Source of the DNA: Flavobacterium ardleyense
GTDB taxonomy: Bacteria > Bacteroidota > Bacteroidia > Flavobacteriales > Flavobacteriaceae
Assembly (NCBI RefSeq): GCF_033547075.1
Contig: NZ_CP137891.1
Coordinates: 558,001-622,000 of the forward strand
Direction: 5' to 3'
DNA: 64,000 nucleotides
Shown in pieces: positions 51,396 through 60,612 of the stretch. The stretch's first letter is position 1; the number at the start of each line of letters is the position of its first letter. The position numbers and the translations under genes were made by a program. The notes under the pieces were generated by a model. That model saw only the letters and a list, made by a program, of their open reading frames with translations, was not told where the DNA came from and made no database searches.

Positions 51396-53937
51396 AATGA
51401 GCAATTTAAAATCTAAAAATAATACAGCCTGGCTTTTCAAAATGGCATGGCGCGATGCCAAAGCAAGCAGAGTGCGTTTGCTGCTATTTATGGCATCTAT
51501 TGTATTAGGAATTGCTGCAGTTGTTTCTATTCAGCTATTCAGTCAAAATTTAAGCGATACTATAAAGGGGCAATCTAAATCGCTACTCGGTGCCGATTTT
51601 GTGATTGAAAGTCGACAACTTCCAAATGATCGTGCGCAGAAAATTATCGATTCATTAAAACCTGATGCTCAGGAAGTCCGGTTTGTGTCGATGATAAATT
51701 TTCCAAAAAATAACGGAACAAAACTTGTTCGAGTTCGCGCTATAGATGGTAATTTTCCATTTTATGGCGAAATTGAAACTACGCCAACAATGGCAGCTGA
51801 TATTTACCAAAGAGACGGAGGTGCATTGGTAGACGCCACTTTACTCTTACAATACGGCATCAAACCAGGAGATTCAATAAAAGTAGGACTCGTAAAACTT
51901 CCCATTTCCGGAACTTTAAAGGCCATTCCTGGCGATAATGCGATTTCGAGTTCGGTGGCGCCATTAGTGATTATTCCGTATCGATTTGTAAAGAAAACCG
52001 AGCTACTTCAGCAAGGCAGTAGAAAGGAATATCAATATTTCTTTAATCAACCAAATACTGATTTAGTAGCCTTAGAAAAACGCTTAGAACCAATTCTCGA
52101 TGCCCAAGACATAAGTTTGAAAACACACCTAAGTTCCAGCGAAAGATTGGGTCGAAATTACCAAAATGTGGGTTCTTTTTTAAATCTCACGGCATTTATC
52201 GCACTGCTATTAGGATGCGTTGGAATTGCAAGCTCGGTAAATATTTACATCAAAGAAAAAATAAGTGCCATTGCAGTATTAAAATGTTTGGGAGCAAGCC
52301 GAAAACAAAGCTTTTTGATTTTCCTAATCCAAATTGCGGGCATAGGAATTCTAGGAGGAATTATAGGAACTGGGATTGGCGTAGTCTTGCAGCAAATTTT
52401 CCCGCTAATCTTAAAAGAATTTTTACCTTTTGATTTAGACATCAGTATAAGCGTGCAACCATTGATTATGGGCGTTTTTTTAGGTTTAATAATGTCAGTA
52501 TTATTTGCATTGCTTCCATTATTACGCACTTGGTATGTGTCGCCTTTGGAAGTTTTGAGAACTCAAGAACCCGTTGATAACAAAGATTCAAACAAAGCTC
52601 AATACATCTCAATCGCGGTAATTATTTTGTTTCTCTACGCTTTTTCATTTTGGTTACTAAAAGATTGGCTATTTGCTCTCGCCTTTATTGTGGCTGTTTT
52701 TATAACTTTTGCGATTCTTGCAGGAATTGCCATTGGAACAATGAAATTGGTTAAAAAATACTTTCCAAAAGATGCTCAATTTACTTCAAGGCAAGCATTG
52801 CTTAATTTGTATCGACCCAATAATCAAACCTTGGTTTTGTTGGTAGCGATTGGATTGGGAACCTTTTTAGTTAGCACACTTTTTTTTACAAAAGATATTC
52901 TACTTGAGAAAACTGCCTTAAATCAGTCTAGCAAACAAGCAAATTTAATTGCTTTGGACGTTCAAAAAGATCAATTGATTTCGGTTCAGAAATTATTTAC
53001 TTCCAACGATTTTCCGGTGTTGGATTCTATTCCAATCGTGACAATGCAAATTCATAGTATAAACGATAAACTGGCAAATACTTTAAGAGCAGATACTACA
53101 TCGCAAATAAAAAGTTGGGTTCTAAATCACGAATTCAGAACCACCTATCGCAGTGCGCTCACAAAATCTGAAGAAGTTATAGAAGGCAAATGGAATGGAA
53201 CACAAAAAAGTAATAAAGAAGTGGCAATTTCTATTTCTGATAATCTAGCCAAAGATGCCAATGTAACCGTCGGAGATTATATTGTTTTTAATATACAAGG
53301 AGTACTTAAAAAAGTAGTTGTTGGTAGTATTAGGAAAGTGGATTGGGCAAACCTTCAACTAAATTTCACCATCGTTTTTCCGGCAGGAGTTTTGGAAGAT
53401 GCCCCTCAATTTAATGTTTTAACAACCTACGCCGCAACTGAGAAAGAGTCGGCAAATTTGCAAGCAAAATTGGTAACAAAGTTTCCGAATGTTACTGTAA
53501 TTGATTTACGGCAGGTCTACACTATTGTGGAAGGAATTTTGAACAAGGTTTCTTGGGTAATAAATTTTATGGCAATTTTCAGCATTTTTACTGGAATCAT
53601 CGTTTTGATTGGATCGGTCCGTACGAGTAAATATCAACGTATTAAAGAAAGCGTCTTGCTTCGAACTTTGGGCGCTACCAATAAACAAATCTTGAAAATT
53701 ACCGCATTAGAATATTTGCTTTTGGGAGTACTGGGCAGTGCATTGGGAATATTGTTAGCCTTACTAAGTAGTTTTCTACTGGCATTTTTCGTTTTCCAAG
53801 AGCCCTTTGTGCCATCTTGGATTCCATTTTTAGTATTTATACCGGGAATTTCTATTTTGGTAGTAGCAATTGGTTTAAGCAATATTCGAGAAGTTTTAAA
53901 TAGTTCTCCTTTAGAAATTCTAAGGAAGACAGTTTAG
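51388..53937 (+). CDS. ABC transporter permease (YbbP-like, two FtsX domains)
   Basis: 849 residues with about ten membrane helices: one near the N-terminus (about 25-50), two FtsX triplets (about 265-400 and 720-835), and an extra set in the middle (about 410-505). Large extracytoplasmic domains lie between them. Length and layout match YbbP-type permeases rather than LolC/E. It is coupled to the ATPase gene upstream and followed by a strong terminator, so ybbA-ybbP form a two-gene operon. The transported molecule is unknown. Confidence 0.93.
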   Translation: MSKMSNLKSKNNTAWLFKMAWRDAKASRVRLLLFMASIVLGIAAVVSIQLFSQNLSDTIKGQSKSLLGADFVIESRQLPNDRAQKIIDSLKPDAQEVRFVSMINFPKNNGTKLVRVRAIDGNFPFYGEIETTPTMAADIYQRDGGALVDATLLLQYGIKPGDSIKVGLVKLPISGTLKAIPGDNAISSSVAPLVIIPYRFVKKTELLQQGSRKEYQYFFNQPNTDLVALEKRLEPILDAQDISLKTHLSSSERLGRNYQNVGSFLNLTAFIALLLGCVGIASSVNIYIKEKISAIAVLKCLGASRKQSFLIFLIQIAGIGILGGIIGTGIGVVLQQIFPLILKEFLPFDLDISISVQPLIMGVFLGLIMSVLFALLPLLRTWYVSPLEVLRTQEPVDNKDSNKAQYISIAVIILFLYAFSFWLLKDWLFALAFIVAVFITFAILAGIAIGTMKLVKKYFPKDAQFTSRQALLNLYRPNNQTLVLLVAIGLGTFLVSTLFFTKDILLEKTALNQSSKQANLIALDVQKDQLISVQKLFTSNDFPVLDSIPIVTMQIHSINDKLANTLRADTTSQIKSWVLNHEFRTTYRSALTKSEEVIEGKWNGTQKSNKEVAISISDNLAKDANVTVGDYIVFNIQGVLKKVVVGSIRKVDWANLQLNFTIVFPAGVLEDAPQFNVLTTYAATEKESANLQAKLVTKFPNVTVIDLRQVYTIVEGILNKVSWVINFMAIFSIFTGIIVLIGSVRTSKYQRIKESVLLRTLGATNKQILKITALEYLLLGVLGSALGILLALLSSFLLAFFVFQEPFVPSWIPFLVFIPGISILVVAIGLSNIREVLNSSPLEILRKTV

Positions 53938-53959
53938 ATATATATATAATAAATTTAGA

Positions 53960-53998
53960 GGAGCAAAATTGAATTAGAAGTTCGATTTTGCTCCTTTT
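53960..53998 (+). terminator. Terminator of the ABC transporter operon
   Basis: GGAGCAAAAT pairs perfectly with ATTTTGCTCC around a 15-base loop, then TTTT. Confidence 0.82.
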
Positions 53999-54431
53999 GA
54001 TTACTACGCAAAGTTATTTTTCCTGTTCATATGATTACTTCTACAGTTATTAAATCTGAGAAAATTTTTAATTAGGTCAAGGCGGCCAAAACAAAATATC
54101 TCTTCCCAAGTATTCTATGATTTGGATCGTAAGACTTCAAAAATTTGCAATTCCAGCCGTTTTTCTGAGAAATTTTTCAATTATTGAAGTAAATATCATT
54201 GACACTTACTATTTTTTCTGAATTTATACAATTCACTCCTTTTTTACTTAGAAATTATATTTAATACTTTTTATTAATTAATTTTTAATAAAAACATAGA
54301 TTTAAAACTGAATATTATGACTATCCCTATTTATTTTTTAAAAAATTAAAAAATATAAAACGCTGTTCAATAGTCTTTTAAAATTTTATTATTTATTATT
54401 TAGAATTCTTTTAAATAGCATTTATTGCTTC
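53999..54431. other. Long AT-rich upstream region of the siderophore receptor
   Basis: About 430 bases without a convincing ORF or hairpin. The last 200 bases are extremely AT-rich, which may act as an upstream promoter element or a binding region for a nucleoid protein. No repeat family was recognised here. Confidence 0.4.
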
Positions 54432-54464
54432 TATATTTGCGTTGTTTTAATTCAGTCTAAATAA
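54432..54464 (+). promoter_or_regulatory. Promoter and possible metal-regulator site of the siderophore receptor
   Basis: TATATTTG (54432-54439) is a perfect -7 box. ATTCAGTCTAAATAA (54450-54464) follows and differs by one base from the motif before feoA. Its GTCTAAA is also the right arm of the DtxR-like palindrome at 47465. Confidence 0.6.
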
Positions 54465-54472
54465 CAATTTAT

Positions 54473-56851
54473 ATGAAATACTTAGCAACAGCAATATTTG
54501 CTCTAGCCACCACCGCAGTTGCGGTAGCCCAACAAGGAACTCTAAAAGGTCACATCTTCGACTCAAAAAATGAACCTATCTCATTAGCAAAAGTCAAAAT
54601 AGAAAAACTTACCAATATTCTGCTTACCGACAAAGCGGGTGAATTTACCGCAATAAATCTCCCATACGGTATGTATACTGTTATGATCGATCACGCAGGT
54701 TTTGAATCAAAAGTTTTTACTGTAAATATTAATCGGAATATTACAACCCTCAACATAACTCTTTCCTTAGAAAACAGTGAACTCAAAGAAGTTGAGGTTT
54801 TTGGGCGCAGCAATATTGCTCCAGAAAAATTGGAAACATTGACAAGATTGCCACTTCAAGCAAGAGATCAAATTCAGAGTATTTCTGTAATTTCAAGTTC
54901 ATTGATCCAAAAACAAGGGGCGCTTACTATTAATGATGCCACTCGAAATGTTCCTGGGGTTTACGCCTTTGCAACTTATGGTAACAAGCGTGAAAGCATG
55001 GCGTCAAGAGGATATAGAGGTATTCCGATCCTGAAAAATGGCGTACGTGTGAACTCTGATTTTAGAGGTACGGGAATTCTCACTGATGCTGCTGGTATTG
55101 ATAATATACAAGTTTTGAAAGGAGTTTCGGCAATTACTCAAGGCGTTGCCACCGATATTGGAAGCCCTGGAGGAGTAATAAACATCGTAACAAAAACGCC
55201 AAATTTTTATTCGGGTGGAGAAGTTTCGCTTCGTTCTGGAAGTTGGGGACAGGTCCGTCCACAATTTGACTTCTACGGTCCGATGGACAAAGAAGAGAAA
55301 GTAGCTTTTAGAATAGCAGGAGCTTACGAAACGAAAGATAGTTACAGAAGCCACGTGAACAGTGACAAGATTTATGTAAATCCATCTATTGCTTGGAAAG
55401 CGAATGATAAAACCACGCTAACTTTTGAAATGGATTATCTAGATGACAATAGAACTCCGGATTTGGGTACAATTAATATCGGCGAATCTGATGTAAACGG
55501 AATCTACGATCTTCCTCACAACAAATTCTTGGGTTATACAAATGACAAGACCAATACGATTAATACAAACTACACAGTTCGCTTTGACAGAGAAATTAAT
55601 GAAAAACTGTCAGTAAGAGCGGCTTATTTCAAATCTGACTTGGCAACCGATGATGTTGGCGCAGCTTTGGCAAGTAAAAATAACTTGACCCTTTCGCAAA
55701 GAAATAGATCTTTAAGTCATAGCACCAGAAAAGATATTAATCAAGTTCTTCAATTAGACCTTGTTGCAAAAGATATTTATACAGGAAGCATTAAACATTT
55801 ATTCCAAGTAGGTTTTGATTATAACAGAAACACTACCTCAACTCTTAGCGAAAAAACAAGCGTTCTTGATGTAATTGACGTTTACCAACCAATCAACAAT
55901 TATTTGCCAGAAACAGTAACTTACGGAGCTGCAACTACAAACAATGAAAGTTCAAAAGGATTTGGAGTTTTGGCGCAAGGCGTTACAGAATGGACAAAAT
56001 GGTTCAGAACATTTGTAGGTCTTCGTTACAGCAAAGTTGAATCAATCGCTAATATCAATATCGGAGTAAAATCTAGTAATGCCGTAAATCCGCTAGCTGG
56101 AGTAATGTTTATACCAACCAAAAACGTTAACCTTTTTGCTTCTTACACCAATAGTTCCAACCCTCGCTCAGCAACAAGAGAGGATATAAACGGAAATGCT
56201 CTAGGAAATGAAAGATGGGATCAGTGGGAAGCAGGATGGAAAACATCTTGGCTTGACGATCGATTGAGATTTAATACGACCTTCTTCAAAATCAACAACC
56301 GCGATATGAATCTGCCAGTTTATGACAACACTTGGACAGAAACTGGATATTATCAAAAAGGTGGAAATGACCAACGTCAAGGAATCGAGACTGAACTTTC
56401 TGGTCGTGTCTTAAAAAATCTTGAAGTTATTTTTGGATACTCATTTATCGATGCAAAATACAAAGAACATACTTCTTACGTGTATAATTCGGCACCATTA
56501 AATACCCCAAAACATACAGCGAATGCGTGGGCAAACTACAAATTCTTAAACAACAGTCTTGAAGGACTTTCGGTTGGAGTTGGAGTTTATTACCTAGGAG
56601 ATCGACCTGTAAATGACTGGTCAAAAGGTCCAATAACTCATGAGGGAATTGTTCCGAATGTAAAACCATTTGACTTGGCTGCCTATACAACTGTGAATTT
56701 TCAAGTTGGCTATAAATTCAACGAAAATTGGAAAGTTTTGGGATATGTAAATAATGCCTTCAATGAATTTGGCTATAATGCCTACAGAACCTCTTACATA
56801 AATCCAATCGATCCTATCAATTTTTCAGGAATGTTGATTTATCATTTTTAA
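54473..56851 (+). CDS. TonB-dependent siderophore receptor
   Basis: 792 residues. The signal peptide (MKYLATAIFALATTAVAVAQ) precedes a carboxypeptidase-like domain (about 20-105), the plug (QIQSISVISSSLIQKQGALTINDATRNVPGV, about 135-165; VLKGVSAITQG) and a barrel ending GMLIYHF with the terminal aromatic. The plug pattern fits FhuE/FhuA-like receptors for hydroxamate or similar siderophores; the ligand is not certain. The PepSY membrane protein 91 bases downstream is a usual partner for releasing iron from imported siderophore. Confidence 0.93.
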   Translation: MKYLATAIFALATTAVAVAQQGTLKGHIFDSKNEPISLAKVKIEKLTNILLTDKAGEFTAINLPYGMYTVMIDHAGFESKVFTVNINRNITTLNITLSLENSELKEVEVFGRSNIAPEKLETLTRLPLQARDQIQSISVISSSLIQKQGALTINDATRNVPGVYAFATYGNKRESMASRGYRGIPILKNGVRVNSDFRGTGILTDAAGIDNIQVLKGVSAITQGVATDIGSPGGVINIVTKTPNFYSGGEVSLRSGSWGQVRPQFDFYGPMDKEEKVAFRIAGAYETKDSYRSHVNSDKIYVNPSIAWKANDKTTLTFEMDYLDDNRTPDLGTINIGESDVNGIYDLPHNKFLGYTNDKTNTINTNYTVRFDREINEKLSVRAAYFKSDLATDDVGAALASKNNLTLSQRNRSLSHSTRKDINQVLQLDLVAKDIYTGSIKHLFQVGFDYNRNTTSTLSEKTSVLDVIDVYQPINNYLPETVTYGAATTNNESSKGFGVLAQGVTEWTKWFRTFVGLRYSKVESIANINIGVKSSNAVNPLAGVMFIPTKNVNLFASYTNSSNPRSATREDINGNALGNERWDQWEAGWKTSWLDDRLRFNTTFFKINNRDMNLPVYDNTWTETGYYQKGGNDQRQGIETELSGRVLKNLEVIFGYSFIDAKYKEHTSYVYNSAPLNTPKHTANAWANYKFLNNSLEGLSVGVGVYYLGDRPVNDWSKGPITHEGIVPNVKPFDLAAYTTVNFQVGYKFNENWKVLGYVNNAFNEFGYNAYRTSYINPIDPINFSGMLIYHF

Positions 56852-56942
56852 AAAAATAATTTATTTATTGTTAGTTATTGTAGAGAACGGTTTGATTTGA
56901 AATAGCTTCCAACCGTTTTATATTAAAATTTAGAAGATTCAG

Positions 56943-58100
56943 ATGATGAAAGAAAAGAAATATACGTTTCGAAAATTTATTGGAGACATCCACCTTTGGT
57001 TGGGAATTGCGAGCGCCATACCACTGTTTATAATTTGCCTCAGCGGCACTCTCTATACCTTTAATAAAGAAATTGCCCAACTCTTAGAACCCGAAAAATA
57101 CCAAATTGAAACTGGCAAAAATCCACTAGCATTGGAGCAAATTATTACGAATACCAAAAGTAAAACCAAAGGACAAGTAAGTCGAATTACGTATTCAGAT
57201 GATCGAGAAAAGCCTTACGAATTGCAAGTTTTGATGGGAAAAGAAGACAAACGAGGCAAAACTTTCTACGTTAATCAGTATAACAATGCAATCTTAGGAA
57301 ACAGCGATGGTCCATCTTCTAAATTTATGATGACGATGTTCAAAATGCACCGATGGATGTTGCTCGATCAAGAAATAGGTCGTCCCATCGTTGGAGTTGC
57401 GACTTTAATTTTTGTTATTCTCTCCTTTTCGGGATTGATAATTTGGTTGCCAAAAAAATTTAAAGGTCGGAAAAGTTTCAAAGGCGGACTTAATATCAAG
57501 TTCTCCGCAAACTGGAAACGCATCAATCATGATTTGCACAATGTTCTGGGTTTCTATTCATTAATTTTTCTATTAATAGTATCACTAACAGGATTAAATT
57601 GGTCTTTTGAATGGTATAAAAATGGTTTAAGCACGGTTTTAAATGCTGAGGTTTTTGCAGGAAGAAATGAGATAAAGCCAACTGTCCAAATTCCAAAGCA
57701 GAGCAAGATTCTTACAATGGATCAAGTAGCTTCTATTAGTTCTAAAGTATTTATTTATAAAGGAATCACTACTATTTCGGTACCAAAAAAAGCGGATGAT
57801 GCATTTGAAGTAACGAAAAGGAATGCTCTAAATCTAAATAAGGTTAGTACCGATCGCACTTTTATAAATCCATATACTTCAGAGATTCTTAAAACCGAAA
57901 TCTTTGCAGATAAGAGTTTTGGCGAAAAAATTGCGGCGCAGATAAAACCAATTCATACAGGTGAGATTTATGGATTATTTTCGAAAATTATTTACTTCAT
58001 TGTTTGTCTAATTGCAACAAGTCTTCCCATAACCGGAATGATAATTTGGATTAATAAACTCAATAAGAAGCCTAAGAATAAAAAGCGTCTTGTAGAATAA
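56943..58100 (+). CDS. PepSY-associated membrane protein (putative siderophore-iron reductase)
   Basis: 385 residues with four main membrane helices (about 15-37, 150-172, 198-220 and 345-368) and PepSY-like loops. FIGDIHLWLGIASAIPLFIICLSGTLYTF, MFKMHRWMLL and RINHDLHNVLGFYSLIF carry conserved His residues that could bind haem, and the C-terminal HTGEIYGL is typical. Proteins of this type beside TonB siderophore receptors are thought to reduce ferric siderophores at the inner membrane. It begins 91 bases after the receptor and has no separate promoter that I could see, so an operon is likely. Confidence 0.9.
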   Translation: MMKEKKYTFRKFIGDIHLWLGIASAIPLFIICLSGTLYTFNKEIAQLLEPEKYQIETGKNPLALEQIITNTKSKTKGQVSRITYSDDREKPYELQVLMGKEDKRGKTFYVNQYNNAILGNSDGPSSKFMMTMFKMHRWMLLDQEIGRPIVGVATLIFVILSFSGLIIWLPKKFKGRKSFKGGLNIKFSANWKRINHDLHNVLGFYSLIFLLIVSLTGLNWSFEWYKNGLSTVLNAEVFAGRNEIKPTVQIPKQSKILTMDQVASISSKVFIYKGITTISVPKKADDAFEVTKRNALNLNKVSTDRTFINPYTSEILKTEIFADKSFGEKIAAQIKPIHTGEIYGLFSKIIYFIVCLIATSLPITGMIIWINKLNKKPKNKKRLVE

Positions 58101-58173
58101 CAAAACTTTAGCGGTTGTGTACAAATGGTCATCTGAAATCTTTGTAACTTTACAAAAATTAAAAACACACGAT

Positions 58174-58584
58174 ATGTATCCAGAAGAAATGGTTAACCCA
58201 ATGCGTGCTGAACTTTCAGATGCAGGTTTTGAAGATTTATATACAGCAGGTTCAGTAGAAAACGCAATTAACAAAGAGGGAACAACTTTACTAATTATCA
58301 ATTCTGTTTGTGGATGTGCTGCACGTAATGCACGCCCAGGAGCAAAAATGAGTTTAGAAGGAGCAAAAAGACCAGACCAAACAGTTGCAGTTTTTGCAGG
58401 TGTAGATAAAGATGCAGTTGATAAAGCACGTGAGTTCATGCTGCCTTTTCCTCCATCATCACCATGTATGGCATTGTTTAAAGACGGTGAATTAGTTCAC
58501 ATGTTAGAGCGTCATCATATTGAAGGTCGCCCAGCAGAATTAATTGCTGAAAACCTACAAAACGCTTACAACGAATACTGCTAA
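58174..58584 (+). CDS. Bacilliredoxin, BrxA/BrxB (YphP/YqiW) family
   Basis: 136 residues from the ATG at 58174 (MYPEEMVNPMRAELSDAGF); the frame reading from 58117 adds leader sequence. The thioredoxin-like domain has the CGC redox motif in NSVCGCAARNARPGA near residue 50. Bacilliredoxins remove bacillithiol from protein cysteines in Firmicutes; in Bacteroidota, which include bacillithiol producers, the same role is plausible. TAACTTTA at 58145-58152 is a possible -7 box. A strong terminator follows. Confidence 0.93.
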   Translation: MYPEEMVNPMRAELSDAGFEDLYTAGSVENAINKEGTTLLIINSVCGCAARNARPGAKMSLEGAKRPDQTVAVFAGVDKDAVDKAREFMLPFPPSSPCMALFKDGELVHMLERHHIEGRPAELIAENLQNAYNEYC

Positions 58585-58601
58585 TCAAGCAAAATAGTAT
58601 T

Positions 58602-58637
58602 TAAAGGCTTTCCGGAAATTCTGGAAAGCCTTTTTTT
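58602..58637 (+). terminator. Terminator of the bacilliredoxin gene
   Basis: AAAGGCTTTCC pairs with GGAAAGCCTTT around a 9-base loop, then a run of T. Confidence 0.85.
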
Positions 58638-58653
58638 ATGCTCCTATTTTATT

Positions 58654-58661
58654 TACCTTTG
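58654..58661 (+). promoter_or_regulatory. -7 promoter element of trhO
   Basis: TACCTTTG matches TAnnTTTG, 55 bases before the ATG at 58717. Confidence 0.5.
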
Positions 58662-58716
58662 CACAGCATTTTGGAAAATAAAAATGCATAATTTCTTAAC
58701 TTAAACCGTTTATAGC

Positions 58717-60069
58717 ATGCAACTGTATAACACCTTAAGCGCAGAAGAAAGAGCCGTCCTTATTGATGACGCCGGAAAGCAAAGACTTACTTTGTCCTTC
58801 TATGCTTATGCGCAAATTTCAGATCCCACAACTTTTCGAAACGAACTATTTCTAGCTTGGAATCCTCTTGAGGTTCTTGGTCGAATCTACGTCGCAAAAG
58901 AAGGAATTAACGCACAATTATCATTGCCCGCGGACAATTTCTACCTTTTTAAGGATACCATAGAAAAGTACGATTTTATGAAAGGTATCAGGCTGAATGT
59001 TGCCGTGGAACAGGACGATTTTTCATTTTTAAAACTTACCATCAAGGTTCGTGATAAGATTGTCGCCGATGGCCTTGTTGATGAAACTTTTGATGTAACT
59101 AATATTGGGACGCACCTTAAAGCTCAGCAGTTTAACGCCATGCTTGACGATCCAAATACAGTTGTGGTAGATATGCGAAATCACTACGAAAGTGAGATTG
59201 GACATTTTACCAAAGCAATCAAACCAGACGTTGACACTTTTAGAGAGTCATTGCCAATTATCGAGGAACAACTTTCTGCTCATAAAGAAGACAAAAATTT
59301 ATTGATGTATTGCACCGGCGGAATTCGTTGCGAGAAAGCAAGTGCGTATTTTAAGCATAAAGGTTTTGCCAACGTCTATCAGCTTGAAGGTGGAATTATC
59401 GAATATACACGTCAGGTAAAAGCCGAAGGTCTGGAAAGTAAATTCATCGGAAAAAACTTCGTGTTCGATCACCGGTTGGGCGAGCGAATTACAGATGATG
59501 TAGTTGCAAAATGCCATCAATGCGGAACACCTTGCGACGTTCATACCAATTGCGAAAACGAAGGTTGCCACTTATTATTTATTCAATGCGATGCTTGTGC
59601 GGTTGCAATGGAAGGCTGTTGTTCTGTAGAATGTCAGGAAGTAATTCATTTGCCAGAAGACGAGCAAAAGAAACTTCGTAGCGGAATTAAGAATGGAAAT
59701 ATGATTTTCAAAAAAGGAAAGTCGGACAAATTGTTGTTCAAAGCCAATTTGGCTGCCGCTTCCGCGAATAGTACAATAGTTGAAAGACCAAAGCGAATCA
59801 AGAAGGAAACTAAGATTGCTCGATCCTTTGTAGGAGACGTTATGCACTACTTTGTAAAAGCGGGAATTGGACAGTTTGAAATTTTAGAAAATGATCTAGC
59901 AATTGGTGATAAAATTCAGATCATTGGATCAACTACTGGCGAACAAACGGTAATCGTTGAAGAATTATTTGTTGACAAAATCTCCACTGACAGGGCAAAA
60001 GTAGGCGACATTGTTACGATGAAACTTCCTTTTAGAATCAGACTTTCAGATAAGCTCTACAAATTGTAA
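58717..60069 (+). CDS. trhO: tRNA uridine(34) hydroxylase TrhO (rhodanese-like) with an added C-terminal barrel
   Basis: 450 residues against about 350 for E. coli TrhO (YceA). Residues 1-115 are the acylphosphatase-like N-domain (GRIYVAKEGINAQLSLP), 145-245 the rhodanese domain with the active loop CTGGIRCEKA, and about 265-320 a Cys-rich region (CHQCGTPC ... CDACAVAMEGCCS). TrhO adds oxygen to U34 of tRNA to form ho5U. The extra last 80 residues (GDVMHYFVKAGIGQFEILENDLAIGDKIQIIG ... SDKLYKL) resemble the C-terminal beta-barrel of U32-family proteins, the family of the alternative enzyme TrhP. Confidence 0.93.
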   Translation: MQLYNTLSAEERAVLIDDAGKQRLTLSFYAYAQISDPTTFRNELFLAWNPLEVLGRIYVAKEGINAQLSLPADNFYLFKDTIEKYDFMKGIRLNVAVEQDDFSFLKLTIKVRDKIVADGLVDETFDVTNIGTHLKAQQFNAMLDDPNTVVVDMRNHYESEIGHFTKAIKPDVDTFRESLPIIEEQLSAHKEDKNLLMYCTGGIRCEKASAYFKHKGFANVYQLEGGIIEYTRQVKAEGLESKFIGKNFVFDHRLGERITDDVVAKCHQCGTPCDVHTNCENEGCHLLFIQCDACAVAMEGCCSVECQEVIHLPEDEQKKLRSGIKNGNMIFKKGKSDKLLFKANLAAASANSTIVERPKRIKKETKIARSFVGDVMHYFVKAGIGQFEILENDLAIGDKIQIIGSTTGEQTVIVEELFVDKISTDRAKVGDIVTMKLPFRIRLSDKLYKL

Positions 60070-60090
60070 AATATGTTTATATAATAAATG

Positions 60091-60116
60091 AAGCGTCTGT
60101 GAGGGCGCTTTTTTTG
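60091..60116 (+). terminator. Weak terminator after trhO
   Basis: AAGCG and CGCTT form a short stem around TCTGTGAGGG, followed by TTTTTG. Confidence 0.5.
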
Positions 60117-60612
60117 TTCTGTATGTTATTGCTCGAGTAGTAAATTTAGATTTGAATTTCTATGAGTGAAATTTAATCGCTATCGAGGATTCTATAATGA
60201 GAAATTTAAGACCATATTGCATTGTGAAAACTCCTCCTTAAAATTTCGATTTTGGTTACTATACTGTTTTTAAGGTGCCGAATCCTTTTTTAGTAGCCTT
60301 TTCATGCTTATTTCCTGAATTTACAGTCACCGTTGCCCAACTCTATTTCTTCAATTTCTACCACGGTGCAAAACACGTAGATGAAAACCAATTTTAATCT
60401 TGTCAATCGAGTCAGTAGTATGAAAAGAAGTCACACTTATCATCTTTGGTGAATTTTAAATTTTTCCATCGTACTTCCTTATAGTTTTTGATCTATAATT
60501 GTGTCCGAATTTTTTTAGGGTGTTTATATGGGGTAAAGCATATTGAAACTTTCAACCTTTAATGAGCATTAAATATGGGTGAAAAAGCGTAACATTCTGC
60601 ATGTGACTTTCT
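60117..60612. other. Intergenic region between convergent genes
   Basis: About 500 bases with no convincing ORF, repeat or RNA gene. Short scattered open stretches in several frames could be a decayed gene, but none matches a family I know. Confidence 0.35.

Noticed and set aside
54062..54200. Possible third copy of the 791-1120 repeat before the siderophore receptor
   Set aside because: Only a short string (ATGATTTGGAT) matches; the rest does not align.
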